NCBI GenBank assembly: GCA_902536295.1
Contig: CACAWS010000001.1
Location: forward strand, 1-43,451
Length of the DNA: 43,451 nt
Direction: 5' to 3'
From: an uncultured SAR86 cluster bacterium
Lineage (GTDB): Bacteria; Pseudomonadota; Gammaproteobacteria; Magnimaribacterales; AG-339-G14
Position 1 is the first letter of the stretch; each line of letters begins with the position of its first letter. Made by a program: the position numbers and the translations under genes. This document shows positions 8,500 through 17,728 of this stretch, in pieces. The notes beneath the pieces are model-generated. The model was not told where the DNA came from. It did no database searches and worked only from the letters and a program-made list of their open reading frames with translations.

Positions 8500-10730
8500 A
8501 AAACTTTTTTTTCAAATCCTTATTTTGGTTTGTTAGTTTTCTAACCTCACTAACGTTAATTATTTTTCTGTATTTCTTTGCTTTTTATTTTAATTTTTTC
8601 GGAGCACTTGAAGATGCAGGTTCAAATATAAAAAGTAGTTATCCAGAAAATTTACTTCAATCTAAAATACAGTCACAAATAGAAGTTTCCAACAGTGATA
8701 CCCAAATATTATTTGGTGATACTCACGTTCATTCGACTTATTCAACAGATGCATTCTTATGGAGTTTACCGAACAGTCAAGGAGACGGACCTCACTTGAT
8801 GGCAGATGCATGCGATTATGCTAGATTTTGTTCAGCAATTGATTTTTGGGTAATGACAGATCATGCTGAAGCGAGCACTCCTAGAAAGTGGGGAGAAACC
8901 ATAAAAGCAGTGCAAAATTGCAATAAAGTGAACCAAGATAAAAACATCAAAGATTTATTCAGTTTTGTTGGGTTTGAATGGACCCAAATTTCGGAGAATA
9001 AGGAAGATCACTATGGCCATAAAAATGTTATTTTTTTAGAGACAGATAATAATTTACTTCCAGGCGTACCTTTTGGCGCAGCAGGTTATTCATCTGACAA
9101 CTTTAGAAATAATGCAAATCTATCAATTTCAAGACGAAATATGTTGGGAGCTGCAGTTGTAGATTTTTCCAATAGACAAAGATACGCAGATTTTCTTAGT
9201 TTTTTTGAAGAAGTTCTAGCTCATCCAGATTGTGACATGAAAGATCCTGATCCAAGAAATTGTTACAGATCTTACAGAACACCGAAAGATTTATTCGAAG
9301 TACTGAATACAGTTAAATCAGACTCTATAGTAATTCCACACGGAAATACTTGGGGTTACTATACGCCATCAGAATCAAGCTGGGATAAACAGCTCGGCGA
9401 TCTTCACGACCCCGATAGACAAATTTCTGTAGAAATTTTTTCCGGTCATGGGAATTCTGAAGAATATAGATCTTGGAGGGCATCGAACACAACAGATTTT
9501 CTCAAATCATGTCCTGCACCTACTGAGAATTATTTACCTTCTTGTTGGCGAGCAGGAGAAATTGTTTTTGAAAGATGTATTAGTAGTGGAGAAGATGAGA
9601 GTATTTGTCTTGTAAAAGCTGAAGATGCAAAAAAAAATTACTTAGATGGAGGTCAATTCGGGCATTGGGCTTTAACTGGAGTGCAACCTGAAGATTGGCT
9701 TAATTCAGGACAGTGTAAAGATTGTTTTGTACCTGCATTTAATATGCGACCTAAAGGCTCAGTTCAGTATGCTTTAGCTTTGAGAAAATTTATTGATGAT
9801 AAAGAATATCAATTTGATTTTGGATTTATTGCATCCAGTGATAATCATCGATCTAGACCAGGTACTGGATATAAAGCTTTAGACAGACTTTTAACCACTG
9901 AGGCAAATGGAGCAGCTTCTCCTTTCGTGAGGTCTCAGTTTTATCCATTCGAAGAGAAAGGTATTGATTCTAGAAAAGTTATTCCATCCGAAATAAACAC
10001 ACCAAGTGAATTAACAATGTATGAAGCTGAAAGACAATCTTCATTCTTCACCACTGGCGGACTCGCGGCGGTACATGTTGAAGATAGGTCAAAACAAGGG
10101 ATATGGAATGGATTCAAAAATAAAGAAACTTACGCAACCAGCGGACCACAAATATTACTTTGGTTTGATCTAATAACTACTTCCGAAACTTTTCCTATGG
10201 GCAGTAAAGTTAATTTAGAGAAAAATCCTGTCTTTGAAGTAAAAGCTGTTGGTTCCTTTAAGCAGAAACCTGGCTGTCCTGATTTTGGTTTATCTGCAAA
10301 TGACAATGCTAGGCTGAAAAAAATATGTGGAGGCGAATGTTTTAATCCATCGAATGAAAGAAGAAACATTACAAGAATAGAAGTTATTAAAATCACTCCA
10401 CAAAACTATAATAACGAACCTGTTGATGAATTAATAGAAGACACATGGAAGGTCTTTGATTGCAAACCTAGTCAAGATGGTTGCAAGATAAGATTCTCTG
10501 ACAGAGAATTTCAAAGAAATGGACGAGATAGTGTTTATTATGTGAGGGCAATAGAAGAACCTTCATTAAGGGTGAATGGAGATAACTTAAGATGTGAGTA
10601 TGATGATCAGGGAAATTGTATTAAAGTCAACATTTGTCATGGCAGCTACCTCACTGATAAAAAAGATGATTGTGTTTCTCTTTCGGAAGAAAGGGCATGG
10701 TCATCACCTATTTATGTAAATAAAATTTAA
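8496..10730 (+). CDS. membrane-anchored DUF3604 (PHP-like) protein
   Basis: 744 residues. One N-terminal membrane anchor (about 8-36) precedes a large, probably periplasmic domain with PHP-type metal motifs: GDTHVHS (74-80), TDHAE (121-125), a PHGN segment near 281 and SSDNHR near 448. At least a dozen cysteines, several paired (CKDC near 410), fit an oxidising compartment. DUF3604 is a family of unknown function common in marine heterotrophs; metal-dependent hydrolysis, perhaps of a phosphoester, is a family-level guess. It overlaps the rhomboid gene by 4 bases and is followed 3 bases later by the second GPH symporter, suggesting that it processes a substrate before uptake. Confidence 0.88.
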   Translation: MKNFFFKSLFWFVSFLTSLTLIIFLYFFAFYFNFFGALEDAGSNIKSSYPENLLQSKIQSQIEVSNSDTQILFGDTHVHSTYSTDAFLWSLPNSQGDGPHLMADACDYARFCSAIDFWVMTDHAEASTPRKWGETIKAVQNCNKVNQDKNIKDLFSFVGFEWTQISENKEDHYGHKNVIFLETDNNLLPGVPFGAAGYSSDNFRNNANLSISRRNMLGAAVVDFSNRQRYADFLSFFEEVLAHPDCDMKDPDPRNCYRSYRTPKDLFEVLNTVKSDSIVIPHGNTWGYYTPSESSWDKQLGDLHDPDRQISVEIFSGHGNSEEYRSWRASNTTDFLKSCPAPTENYLPSCWRAGEIVFERCISSGEDESICLVKAEDAKKNYLDGGQFGHWALTGVQPEDWLNSGQCKDCFVPAFNMRPKGSVQYALALRKFIDDKEYQFDFGFIASSDNHRSRPGTGYKALDRLLTTEANGAASPFVRSQFYPFEEKGIDSRKVIPSEINTPSELTMYEAERQSSFFTTGGLAAVHVEDRSKQGIWNGFKNKETYATSGPQILLWFDLITTSETFPMGSKVNLEKNPVFEVKAVGSFKQKPGCPDFGLSANDNARLKKICGGECFNPSNERRNITRIEVIKITPQNYNNEPVDELIEDTWKVFDCKPSQDGCKIRFSDREFQRNGRDSVYYVRAIEEPSLRVNGDNLRCEYDDQGNCIKVNICHGSYLTDKKDDCVSLSEERAWSSPIYVNKI

Positions 10731-10733
10731 GAG

Positions 10734-12158
10734 ATGAAAGATTCTAAATTACCAGTTTCCACAAAAGTACTTTACGGTTTTGGATCTATGGCTTTTGGAA
10801 TCAAAGATAATGCATTTGCCTATTTCTTACTTTTTGTTTACGTGCAAGTTTTTGGTTTAAGTCCTGATTTAGCTGGATTGGCAATACTTTTAATGCTGGT
10901 TTTCGATGCAGTTTCAGATCCTTTGGTTGGATATTTTTCAGATAACACCAAGACCCAATGGGGTAGACGACATCCATATATTTACTTGTCCGCATTACCG
11001 GTTTGTATATCTTTCTTTGTTTTATGGATTCCTCCTCTAGATTTATCTCAATTTGAGTTATTTTTGTACTTATTATTCGTAGGCATATTTATTAGAACGG
11101 CTATTACTTTTTATGAAATTCCAAGTATGGCATTAGGTCCAGAACTATCAAAAGATTATGTAGAAAGAAGTTCCCTTCTTTCATATAGATATTGGTTTGG
11201 TTGGTGGGGAGGACTAGCAGTATGGTGTTCTCTATGGATATTTGTTGTTTACAGCAGCTATACAGGTACTACAGATGCTAGGTATTTACCATCTACATGG
11301 CAGAGTTATGGGTTGGCATGTGGAGTGGTAATGTTTATAGCAATTATGGTGACCGGTCTGGGAACTCACCGGCACATAAACGATTTGTTTTCTCCAGAAC
11401 CAAATAAAATATCTGTAAAAAATACTCTCAAGCAACTTTGGGAAACTCTTACTGTAAGTAGGGATTACCTAGTGCTATTTTTAGCAGGAATTATTACCTC
11501 TGTAGCATCTGGAATAGCAACCAATTTAACTCTTTTTTATTACAGTTTTTTTTGGGAATTTACACCTTTAAACATTTTGACGATTGGGGTTACATTGTTT
11601 TTAACTCCTTTTGTTGGCATATTAATCTCTCCTTATCTTGCGGGTAGATTTGGAAAACGAAACACAATTATATGTATGTTTCTATTTGCATTTATTGCTG
11701 AAAACATAGCTATCTTTTTATTAATTTTTGATTTGATGCCTTCAAACGACACTCCTTATGTTTTAGCAATTGTTTTAGTTTGTCATTGGATTGCAGTAGC
11801 AGCTCAAATAATTTCTTATACAACTCTAGGCTCGATGGTTTTTGATACTGTTGAAGAAGTAGAAAAAATAACAGGTCGAAGAATGGAAGGAACTTTATTA
11901 GCTGCAAGATCTTTCGCAGCAAAATGTATGAGTGGTGCAGGAGCTTTTTTAGCTGGAATTATCTTAACAATATCCTCTTGGCCTTCAGGAGCTGTGCCAG
12001 GTGAGGTTGCAAGTGAAACAATTGTAAGCGTTGCTATATATGTTTTATCTATTTCAACAGCATTATGGCTTTTAGCTTTATTCGTATTTTCTAGAGTAAG
12101 GATGACTAAAGCATCGCATGAAAATAATTTAGACAATTTAAATTATTCAGAATCATGA
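10734..12158 (+). CDS. GPH-family sugar:cation symporter (MFS), copy 2
   Basis: 474 residues with about twelve membrane segments, homologous to the symporter at 6275. It shares VFDAVSDPLVGYFSD..WGRRHPYIY near residues 55-80 and FYEIPSMALGPELSKDY near 125-142. The C-terminal half carries ITGRRMEGTL, the counterpart of TTGRRDEGVF in copy 1. ATG at 10734 lies 3 bases after the DUF3604 stop, and the 3' end overlaps bolA by 4 bases, so both may be translated from one message. The two copies are diverged enough that different substrates are plausible. Confidence 0.9.
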   Translation: MKDSKLPVSTKVLYGFGSMAFGIKDNAFAYFLLFVYVQVFGLSPDLAGLAILLMLVFDAVSDPLVGYFSDNTKTQWGRRHPYIYLSALPVCISFFVLWIPPLDLSQFELFLYLLFVGIFIRTAITFYEIPSMALGPELSKDYVERSSLLSYRYWFGWWGGLAVWCSLWIFVVYSSYTGTTDARYLPSTWQSYGLACGVVMFIAIMVTGLGTHRHINDLFSPEPNKISVKNTLKQLWETLTVSRDYLVLFLAGIITSVASGIATNLTLFYYSFFWEFTPLNILTIGVTLFLTPFVGILISPYLAGRFGKRNTIICMFLFAFIAENIAIFLLIFDLMPSNDTPYVLAIVLVCHWIAVAAQIISYTTLGSMVFDTVEEVEKITGRRMEGTLLAARSFAAKCMSGAGAFLAGIILTISSWPSGAVPGEVASETIVSVAIYVLSISTALWLLALFVFSRVRMTKASHENNLDNLNYSES

Positions 12159-12466
12159 TAAAAGAAGATATTGAAAATAACTTAAAAGACAACTTAGATG
12201 TTAGTTTTTTGGAAGTTATTAATGAAAGTAACATGCATAATGTTCCTGACGGTGCAGAATCTCATTTTAAAATAACAGTTGTTTCTAATGTTTTTGATCA
12301 GTTAAGACCTGTACAAAGACATCAAAAAATATATGAGATTCTTAAGACTGAAATGAAAAAAATTCATGCCATAGCTATTCATCCTTATACCAATGATGAG
12401 TGGAAAGATATATCAGGTGAAGATCTTACATCGCCAAATTGTCTTGGCGGAGAAAATGCTGAATAA
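12155..12466 (+). CDS. bolA: BolA family protein
   Basis: Small BolA-fold protein, a partner of monothiol glutaredoxins in Fe-S handling and a stress/morphology regulator in E. coli. 103 residues, near-identical length to E. coli BolA. Family landmarks: FLEVINES..HNVPDGAESHFKITVVS, QRHQKIYEIL and the His-Ala-hydrophobic-His segment IHAIAIHPYT. The C-terminal SPNCLGG matches the classical BolA tail, supporting true BolA rather than IbaG. It overlaps the preceding symporter by 4 bases and trhO by 11 bases. Confidence 0.94.
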   Translation: MIKEDIENNLKDNLDVSFLEVINESNMHNVPDGAESHFKITVVSNVFDQLRPVQRHQKIYEILKTEMKKIHAIAIHPYTNDEWKDISGEDLTSPNCLGGENAE

Positions 12467-13349
12467 AGACCCAAAGAAAAAATATTACATATCTACTTTT
12501 TATAAGTGTTTTGGTTTAGAGAATATTGAAATGTTAGAAAGCTTTTTTAGACAAGAGCTTAAAAAACTAAAAATCATAGGCACGGTAATCTTGACTCCAG
12601 AAGGTATTAATTCAACTATTGCTTCAGAAAAAAAAACCTCCTTAGAAAAAGGAATTGAGCTAATAAAAAAGTACTCAGGAGATATAGTAACTAAAGATTC
12701 CGTTTCAAATAAACGACCCTTCAAAAGACTTAAGATAAAAAAAAGACAGGAAATTGTGCCATCTGGAACAAATCTGAAACTTATAAATCACGTCAGCAAA
12801 TATGTTGAACCGAAAGACTGGCAAGAATTTATATCCCAGGAAGATGTTTTGACCATAGATGTTAGGAATCAATACGAAATTGAGGTGGGTACATTTAAAG
12901 ATTCTATATCACCAAATACAAACAATTTTAGAGAATTTGACGAATTCATAAAAAAAAATAAAAAAAAATTGTCAAATAAAAAATTAGCAATTTTTTGTAC
13001 CGGCGGTATTAGATGTGAAAAAGCTTCTGCTTTATTTGAAAAAAATGGACTTAAAAATATTCATCAATTAAATGGAGGTATTTTAAATTTCTTTGAAAAA
13101 GTTAAAGATAAAAGTATTTGGAATGGAGAATGTTTTGTATTTGATGACAGGACAACTGTAAATTCCCATTTAGAACCTGGTAATTATCATCAATGTTATG
13201 CTTGTAGGAGGCCTCTATCGAAAGAGGACTTGTTAAATGATGACTATATTAAAGGGATTTCTTGTCATAAGTGTATTGTAGAAAAATCAGATAAAGATAG
13301 GGTTAGATATGCAGAAAGGCAAAAACAATTTAACAAGATTCCTTCATGA
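12456..13349 (+). CDS. trhO: tRNA uridine(34) hydroxylase TrhO (YceA, rhodanese domain)
   Basis: Oxygen-dependent hydroxylation of U34 in tRNA, the first step to 5-carboxymethoxy- or 5-methoxyuridine. 297 residues from ATG at 12456. This start is preferred to the in-frame ATG at 12393 because homology begins at KYYISTFYKC and a good ribosome-binding site (GGCGGAG, 12445-12451) lies just upstream, inside bolA. Order: N-terminal acylphosphatase-like domain (about 10-90), then a rhodanese domain with active C181 in FCTGGIRCEKAS. The C-terminal cysteine cluster CYACRRP..CHKC is typical of the family. It overlaps the RND gene by 4 bases. Confidence 0.93.
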   Translation: MLNKDPKKKYYISTFYKCFGLENIEMLESFFRQELKKLKIIGTVILTPEGINSTIASEKKTSLEKGIELIKKYSGDIVTKDSVSNKRPFKRLKIKKRQEIVPSGTNLKLINHVSKYVEPKDWQEFISQEDVLTIDVRNQYEIEVGTFKDSISPNTNNFREFDEFIKKNKKKLSNKKLAIFCTGGIRCEKASALFEKNGLKNIHQLNGGILNFFEKVKDKSIWNGECFVFDDRTTVNSHLEPGNYHQCYACRRPLSKEDLLNDDYIKGISCHKCIVEKSDKDRVRYAERQKQFNKIPS

Positions 13350-15787
13350 GTATATTTAATTTTATAACTCAAAAACCAAAGTTATCATTGATAGCTATAG
13401 CTTTGTTGTTAATTACTGCATTGATGGGTTCTAGTAATTTCAAATTAGATGCTTCTTCTGAGACACTGCTTCTGGAAAATGATCCTGATTTAAAACTTTA
13501 CAGAGACTCTATAGATACCTATGGATCAACAGATTTTTTAGTTGTTACTGTAACTCCTTTTAAATCAATTTTTGAAGAATCTTCTATTGATACTTTAAAA
13601 AAGTTAATAAACGATTTGCTTGATATTCAACAAGTTGAAAATGTTCTGAGCTTGCTTGATGTGCCTTTATTGGAGCCAAATGATAATTTATCTTTGTCTG
13701 AAGTAGCTGATCAAGTCACTACTTTAAATTCAGATAATGCGGATATTTCAAAAGCCAAAAGAGTTTTTAGTAGCAATCAAGTTTATAAAAATTTATTGAT
13801 AAGTGAGGACCTAAAGACTACCGCTATTCAGCTGACTCTTAAAAGAAACTTAAATTATGAAAATTTAGTTAATGAAAGGTATCAATTATATGATGACGAA
13901 TCCTCTAATTTTGATTCTAAACTTGAATTGGTTAATGAAAAAATAAATAAAGAGAGACAAGAAATATCTAAAAAAGAAAGAGAGTTGGTAGAAGAGATAA
14001 GATCGATTTTAAAAAATTATGATTATTTTGGAGAACTTTTTTTAGGTGGTGCCTCAATGATTACAGTCGATACGATAGATTATATTTCTCAAGACTTGAT
14101 TACTTTTGGAATAGCTGTTTTTTTAATTTTTTTAATTGTTTTAAATTTAATATTTAAAAGATTTAGATGGGTTGTGATTCCATTAAGTACGGCATTCTTT
14201 TCTTCAATCATTTCTGTTGGAATTATCGGCTGGTTAAATTGGGAAGTAACGGTTGTTTCAGCAAATTTTGTTTCGATAGTAATGATCATCAGCTTGTCTT
14301 TAGCAGTTCATTTAATTGTTAGGTATCAAGAGCTTAATCAAAAGTTAGAACTCGAACAAAAATCTCTAGTAAATGAAACCATGAAGCAAATGTTTATTCC
14401 TTGCCTTTACACTGCTTTAACTACTATTGTTGCTTTTGCCTCATTGGTGGTGAGCGACATAAAGCCACTTATAGATTTTGGATTAATGATGGTTGTGAGT
14501 ATCTGTTGTGTATTTATTTTTACTTTTGTCTACTTTGGAGCGTTAAATTCTCTTTTTGCAAAAAACACTTTTAATCTTAAACCTGTATCTGAGAATTTTA
14601 CAAATACTATCTTTAATTGGGTTGAAAGAAGATTAAACACAATCCTATTACTTGCAGTTCTTATTTTCATAATTTCTATAGTAGGATTTAATCGATTAAC
14701 TGTTGAAAATAAATTTATTGATTATTTCAAATCCTCTTCTGAAATATATAAAGGACTGTCTTTAATAGATAAAAAACTTGGAGGCACAGCTACTTTAGAT
14801 ATCATTATTGATGCTCCTGAAATTTTACAGGAAGATGAGTATAGTTTTGATGATGGCTTTGATGACGATTTTGGTGAAGAATTCAATAATGAATTAAAAA
14901 ACCAGGGATATTGGTTCACCACAGAAAATTTAATTTTTTTAGAATCTATTCATGATTATCTAGAAAGTAGAGATGAAATTGGAAAAGTTTTATCAGTTTC
15001 AAGTGGAATTAAATTAGCAGAAATTGCAAATAACAATGAGCGCTTAACTGATGTTGAATTAGCGTTATTAAGAAATTTATTACCCAAAGATATAGAAGAA
15101 CAGTTATTGAGCTCTTATATTAGTGACGATGATAACCAAGTAAGATTATCTGCAAGAGTAATAGAATCTTTAGATGGCTTGAATAGGAAAGATTTTATTA
15201 ATTCAGTTGACAATGATCTTCAAGAAATTTTTGATTTAGAAAAAAATAAATACGCTTTAACTGGTATATCAGTCATTTATAGCAATCTCCTTCAAAGTTT
15301 ATTTGGTTCGTTATTTGGAAGTATAGGAATTGTTTTTGTTTCTATATTTATAATGTTTTTAGTATTATTTAGATCTTTTAACTTGGCTTTATTAGGTTTG
15401 ATTCCAAACTTTCTCTCCGCCGGCGCTGTTATTGGAACAATTGGCTTAATAGGTATTCCGCTTGATGTAATGACTGTGACGGTTGCTGCCGTGAGTATTG
15501 GTATGGGCGTGGACAATACAATTCATTATATTTTTAGATTTAAAAAAGAATTTGAATCAACCCAAAATTATTTAGTTTCTTCAAAAAACACACATATCAC
15601 TATTGGCAAGGCATTGCTCTTTACTTCAACAACAATTATTTTGGGTTTCTTATCTTTGACTATGTCAAATTTTAACCCAACAGTTTATTTTGGAATTTTC
15701 ACTGCCTTGGCAATGACAATGGCAATTATGAGTTCATTAGTGCTTTTGCCTGCTTTACTAATTAAACTTAAGCCTTTGGGAGGTTAA
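13346..15787 (+). CDS. RND-superfamily exporter (MMPL/HAE3-like)
   Basis: Inner-membrane proton-driven transporter, probably for lipids or hydrophobic molecules. 813 residues arranged as TM1, a periplasmic loop (about 35-250), a block of five TMs (about 250-400), a second half with TM7 near 435, a second periplasmic loop (about 455-640) and a final TM block (about 650-810). The conserved second-half segment VSIGMGVDNTIHYIFRFKKE is typical of MMPL/HAE3 proteins. A very acidic insert (about residues 493-510, many Asp/Glu) interrupts the second loop. A glutamate/lysine-rich stretch with coiled-coil character lies near 190-225. It starts inside trhO and ends 4 bases before the racemase. Substrate unknown. 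Confidence 0.88.
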   Translation: MSIFNFITQKPKLSLIAIALLLITALMGSSNFKLDASSETLLLENDPDLKLYRDSIDTYGSTDFLVVTVTPFKSIFEESSIDTLKKLINDLLDIQQVENVLSLLDVPLLEPNDNLSLSEVADQVTTLNSDNADISKAKRVFSSNQVYKNLLISEDLKTTAIQLTLKRNLNYENLVNERYQLYDDESSNFDSKLELVNEKINKERQEISKKERELVEEIRSILKNYDYFGELFLGGASMITVDTIDYISQDLITFGIAVFLIFLIVLNLIFKRFRWVVIPLSTAFFSSIISVGIIGWLNWEVTVVSANFVSIVMIISLSLAVHLIVRYQELNQKLELEQKSLVNETMKQMFIPCLYTALTTIVAFASLVVSDIKPLIDFGLMMVVSICCVFIFTFVYFGALNSLFAKNTFNLKPVSENFTNTIFNWVERRLNTILLLAVLIFIISIVGFNRLTVENKFIDYFKSSSEIYKGLSLIDKKLGGTATLDIIIDAPEILQEDEYSFDDGFDDDFGEEFNNELKNQGYWFTTENLIFLESIHDYLESRDEIGKVLSVSSGIKLAEIANNNERLTDVELALLRNLLPKDIEEQLLSSYISDDDNQVRLSARVIESLDGLNRKDFINSVDNDLQEIFDLEKNKYALTGISVIYSNLLQSLFGSLFGSIGIVFVSIFIMFLVLFRSFNLALLGLIPNFLSAGAVIGTIGLIGIPLDVMTVTVAAVSIGMGVDNTIHYIFRFKKEFESTQNYLVSSKNTHITIGKALLFTSTTIILGFLSLTMSNFNPTVYFGIFTALAMTMAIMSSLVLLPALLIKLKPLGG

Positions 15788-15791
15788 TCTT

Positions 15792-16925
15792 ATGGGACCA
15801 TTATCTGGAATAAAAATTATTGAGTTTGCAGGATTAGGACCAGGTCCTTTTTGCGGAATGGTGCTTGCCGATATGGGTGCTGACGTGATAGTTGTAGATA
15901 GAATTGAAAATTATGGAAGAGAGAAAACAAACGATCTTGCTAGTAGAGGCAAAAAGTCTATTGCAGTAGATTTAAAAAATCCCGATTCAAAAGAATTAAT
16001 TCATGAGCTAATAGAAAATGCTGACGCGGTGCTTGAGGGATTGAGGCCGGGAAAAATGGAAAAACTTGGCTATGGTCCCGATGATTTATTAAAGATAAAT
16101 CCAAAATTAATTTATGGCCGAATGACCGGATGGGGGCAAACGGGAAGCTTTGCTGCTGAAGCCGGTCATGATATCAATTACATCGCTTTGACAGGAGCTC
16201 TTGGAGCTATGGGGGCTAAAGATATCCCACCTGTTCCGCCCTTAAATTTGGTGGGAGATTTTGGAGGCGGAGGTATGCTTTTAGCGTTAGGAATTTGCGC
16301 AGCATTAGTTGAAACGGCTAAATCAGGACTTGGTCAAGTAATTGATGCAGCCATGACAGATGGTTCAGCCTTATTAATGACAATGATGTTTGGGATGTAT
16401 AGTGCAGGACAATGGAAAGATGAAAGGGAATCAAACCTTTTGGACGGCGCAGCTCACTTTTATGGATGTTATGAATGTAAAGATGGGAAATATATTTCCA
16501 TTGGATCTATTGAACCTCAATTTTATACGTCTTTAATAGAAAATATGGAATTAGATGCTTCTAAATTTTCAAATCAATTCGATAAGAATTTATGGCCAAA
16601 TCTTAAAGAGTTAATAGGCCTGCGTTTTAAAGAAAAAACCAGAGACGAATGGTGTAAGATTTTTACTGGTAAAGATATTTGTTTTGCGCCGGTACTTTCA
16701 TTGGAAGAATCTTTGAACAATCAACATAATTTAGATAGGGAAACTTTTGTCGAGGTAGCTGGAATCAAACAACCAGCACCTGCTCCCAGATTCTCGAGAA
16801 CAGAGAGTGAAATCAAACACCCCCCTTTAAAGGTTGGAAGCAATACTCCTGAAATAATTGAAAGTTTGAGTTCAAAGATTGATGTTTCTGAATTATCAGA
16901 TAAGAAAATTATTCGCTTAGATTAA
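15792..16925 (+). CDS. alpha-methylacyl-CoA racemase (CaiB/BaiF class III)
   Basis: Epimerises the 2-methyl centre of branched acyl-CoA thioesters so that they can enter beta-oxidation; cytoplasmic. 377 residues. H126 (GHDINY), D156 (VGDFGGG) and E241 (IEPQFY) fall at the same positions as the catalytic residues of Mycobacterium tuberculosis MCR, which separates it from the formyl-CoA and carnitine CoA-transferases of the same fold that use an aspartate nucleophile. The N-terminus LSGIKIIEFAGLGPGPFCGM is typical. A GG-TTAATC-TT leader gives ATG at 15792. It overlaps the opposing tatD gene by 17 bases. Confidence 0.9.
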   Translation: MGPLSGIKIIEFAGLGPGPFCGMVLADMGADVIVVDRIENYGREKTNDLASRGKKSIAVDLKNPDSKELIHELIENADAVLEGLRPGKMEKLGYGPDDLLKINPKLIYGRMTGWGQTGSFAAEAGHDINYIALTGALGAMGAKDIPPVPPLNLVGDFGGGGMLLALGICAALVETAKSGLGQVIDAAMTDGSALLMTMMFGMYSAGQWKDERESNLLDGAAHFYGCYECKDGKYISIGSIEPQFYTSLIENMELDASKFSNQFDKNLWPNLKELIGLRFKEKTRDEWCKIFTGKDICFAPVLSLEESLNNQHNLDRETFVEVAGIKQPAPAPRFSRTESEIKHPPLKVGSNTPEIIESLSSKIDVSELSDKKIIRLD

Positions 16926-17697
16926 AAAAATTTACGCTATTTTCATAGATTTGATGCTTAAGCTCGTCTCTAGGTTCTTTTCTAAGATTAGCAATCTTAT
17001 CAAATATAACCGGGAGGAAGCTCGGTTCATTTCTCCTATTTTTGACTTTCAGCGATTTTGGTAACAAATATGGAGAATCAGTTTCTATCAATAATTTATT
17101 GATAGGAATTTCAGGAATTATTGATTCCAATTTTTTCCCTCTTTTAGGATCGCAAACCCATCCTGTAATACCAATAAATAAATTATTATCTAAATAATCA
17201 TAAAGCTCATTAATTGAGCCAGTGAAACAATGCACAATAGCTTTCCCTTTTATTTTTTCTTTTAATATACATTCCATGAATGTATCGTGTGCATCTCTTT
17301 GATGAAGAAAAAGAGGAAGGTTCGAGTCATTAGCGATTTTAATTTGGTTTATAAAACAATTTATTTGATCTTCTTTACTGGAAAAATTTCTATTAAAGTC
17401 TAACCCAGCTTCACCTATAGCTTTTACAAGAGGAGATTTTATAAGTTCTAAAATTTTATTATTTGAAGATTCGTCGAAATAACATGCATTATGTGGATGA
17501 ATTCCAACTGTACAGATAAGATTTTTTTTAAATTCATTAGCGATTTCAATACACTTTTTACTATCTTCGATTGATGTTCCTGTTAAACAAATTTTTTTTA
17601 TGTTTTTTAAAATTGCATCATTTATCACAGCGCGGTAATCAGAATTAAAAGATTCGTGAGTAAGATTCACTCCGATGTCAAAATAATTTCCTTGCAT
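16909..17697 (-). CDS. tatD: TatD family metal-dependent DNase
   Basis: Metal-dependent nuclease of the amidohydrolase fold; TatD has 3'-5' exonuclease activity linked to DNA quality control. 262 residues starting MQGNYFDIGVNLTHESF, the TatD-specific form rather than YcfH/YjjV. Metal and active-site motifs: GIHPH (about 82-86), GEAGLDFNRNFS (about 110-121), HQRDAH (about 150-155), HCFTG (about 176-180), ITGWVCD and the catalytic TDSPYLLP (about 216-223). It is convergent with the racemase, overlapping by 17 bases, and divergent from the thioesterase gene with a 31-base gap. Confidence 0.93.
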   Translation of the reverse strand: MQGNYFDIGVNLTHESFNSDYRAVINDAILKNIKKICLTGTSIEDSKKCIEIANEFKKNLICTVGIHPHNACYFDESSNNKILELIKSPLVKAIGEAGLDFNRNFSSKEDQINCFINQIKIANDSNLPLFLHQRDAHDTFMECILKEKIKGKAIVHCFTGSINELYDYLDNNLFIGITGWVCDPKRGKKLESIIPEIPINKLLIETDSPYLLPKSLKVKNRRNEPSFLPVIFDKIANLRKEPRDELKHQIYENSVNFFNLSE

Positions 17698-17728
17698 AAA
17701 AAGTATCTATATTTTTTAATCTAATCAA

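Noticed and set aside
12393-12455. N-terminal extension of trhO from the upstream ATG
   Set aside because: The extension lies inside bolA in another frame, has no homology to TrhO, and a good ribosome-binding site precedes the ATG at 12456.
12951-12970. A-runs inside trhO as a second slippage site
   Set aside because: Runs of this kind are common in this AT-rich DNA and the position within the rhodanese domain would give no meaningful short product.
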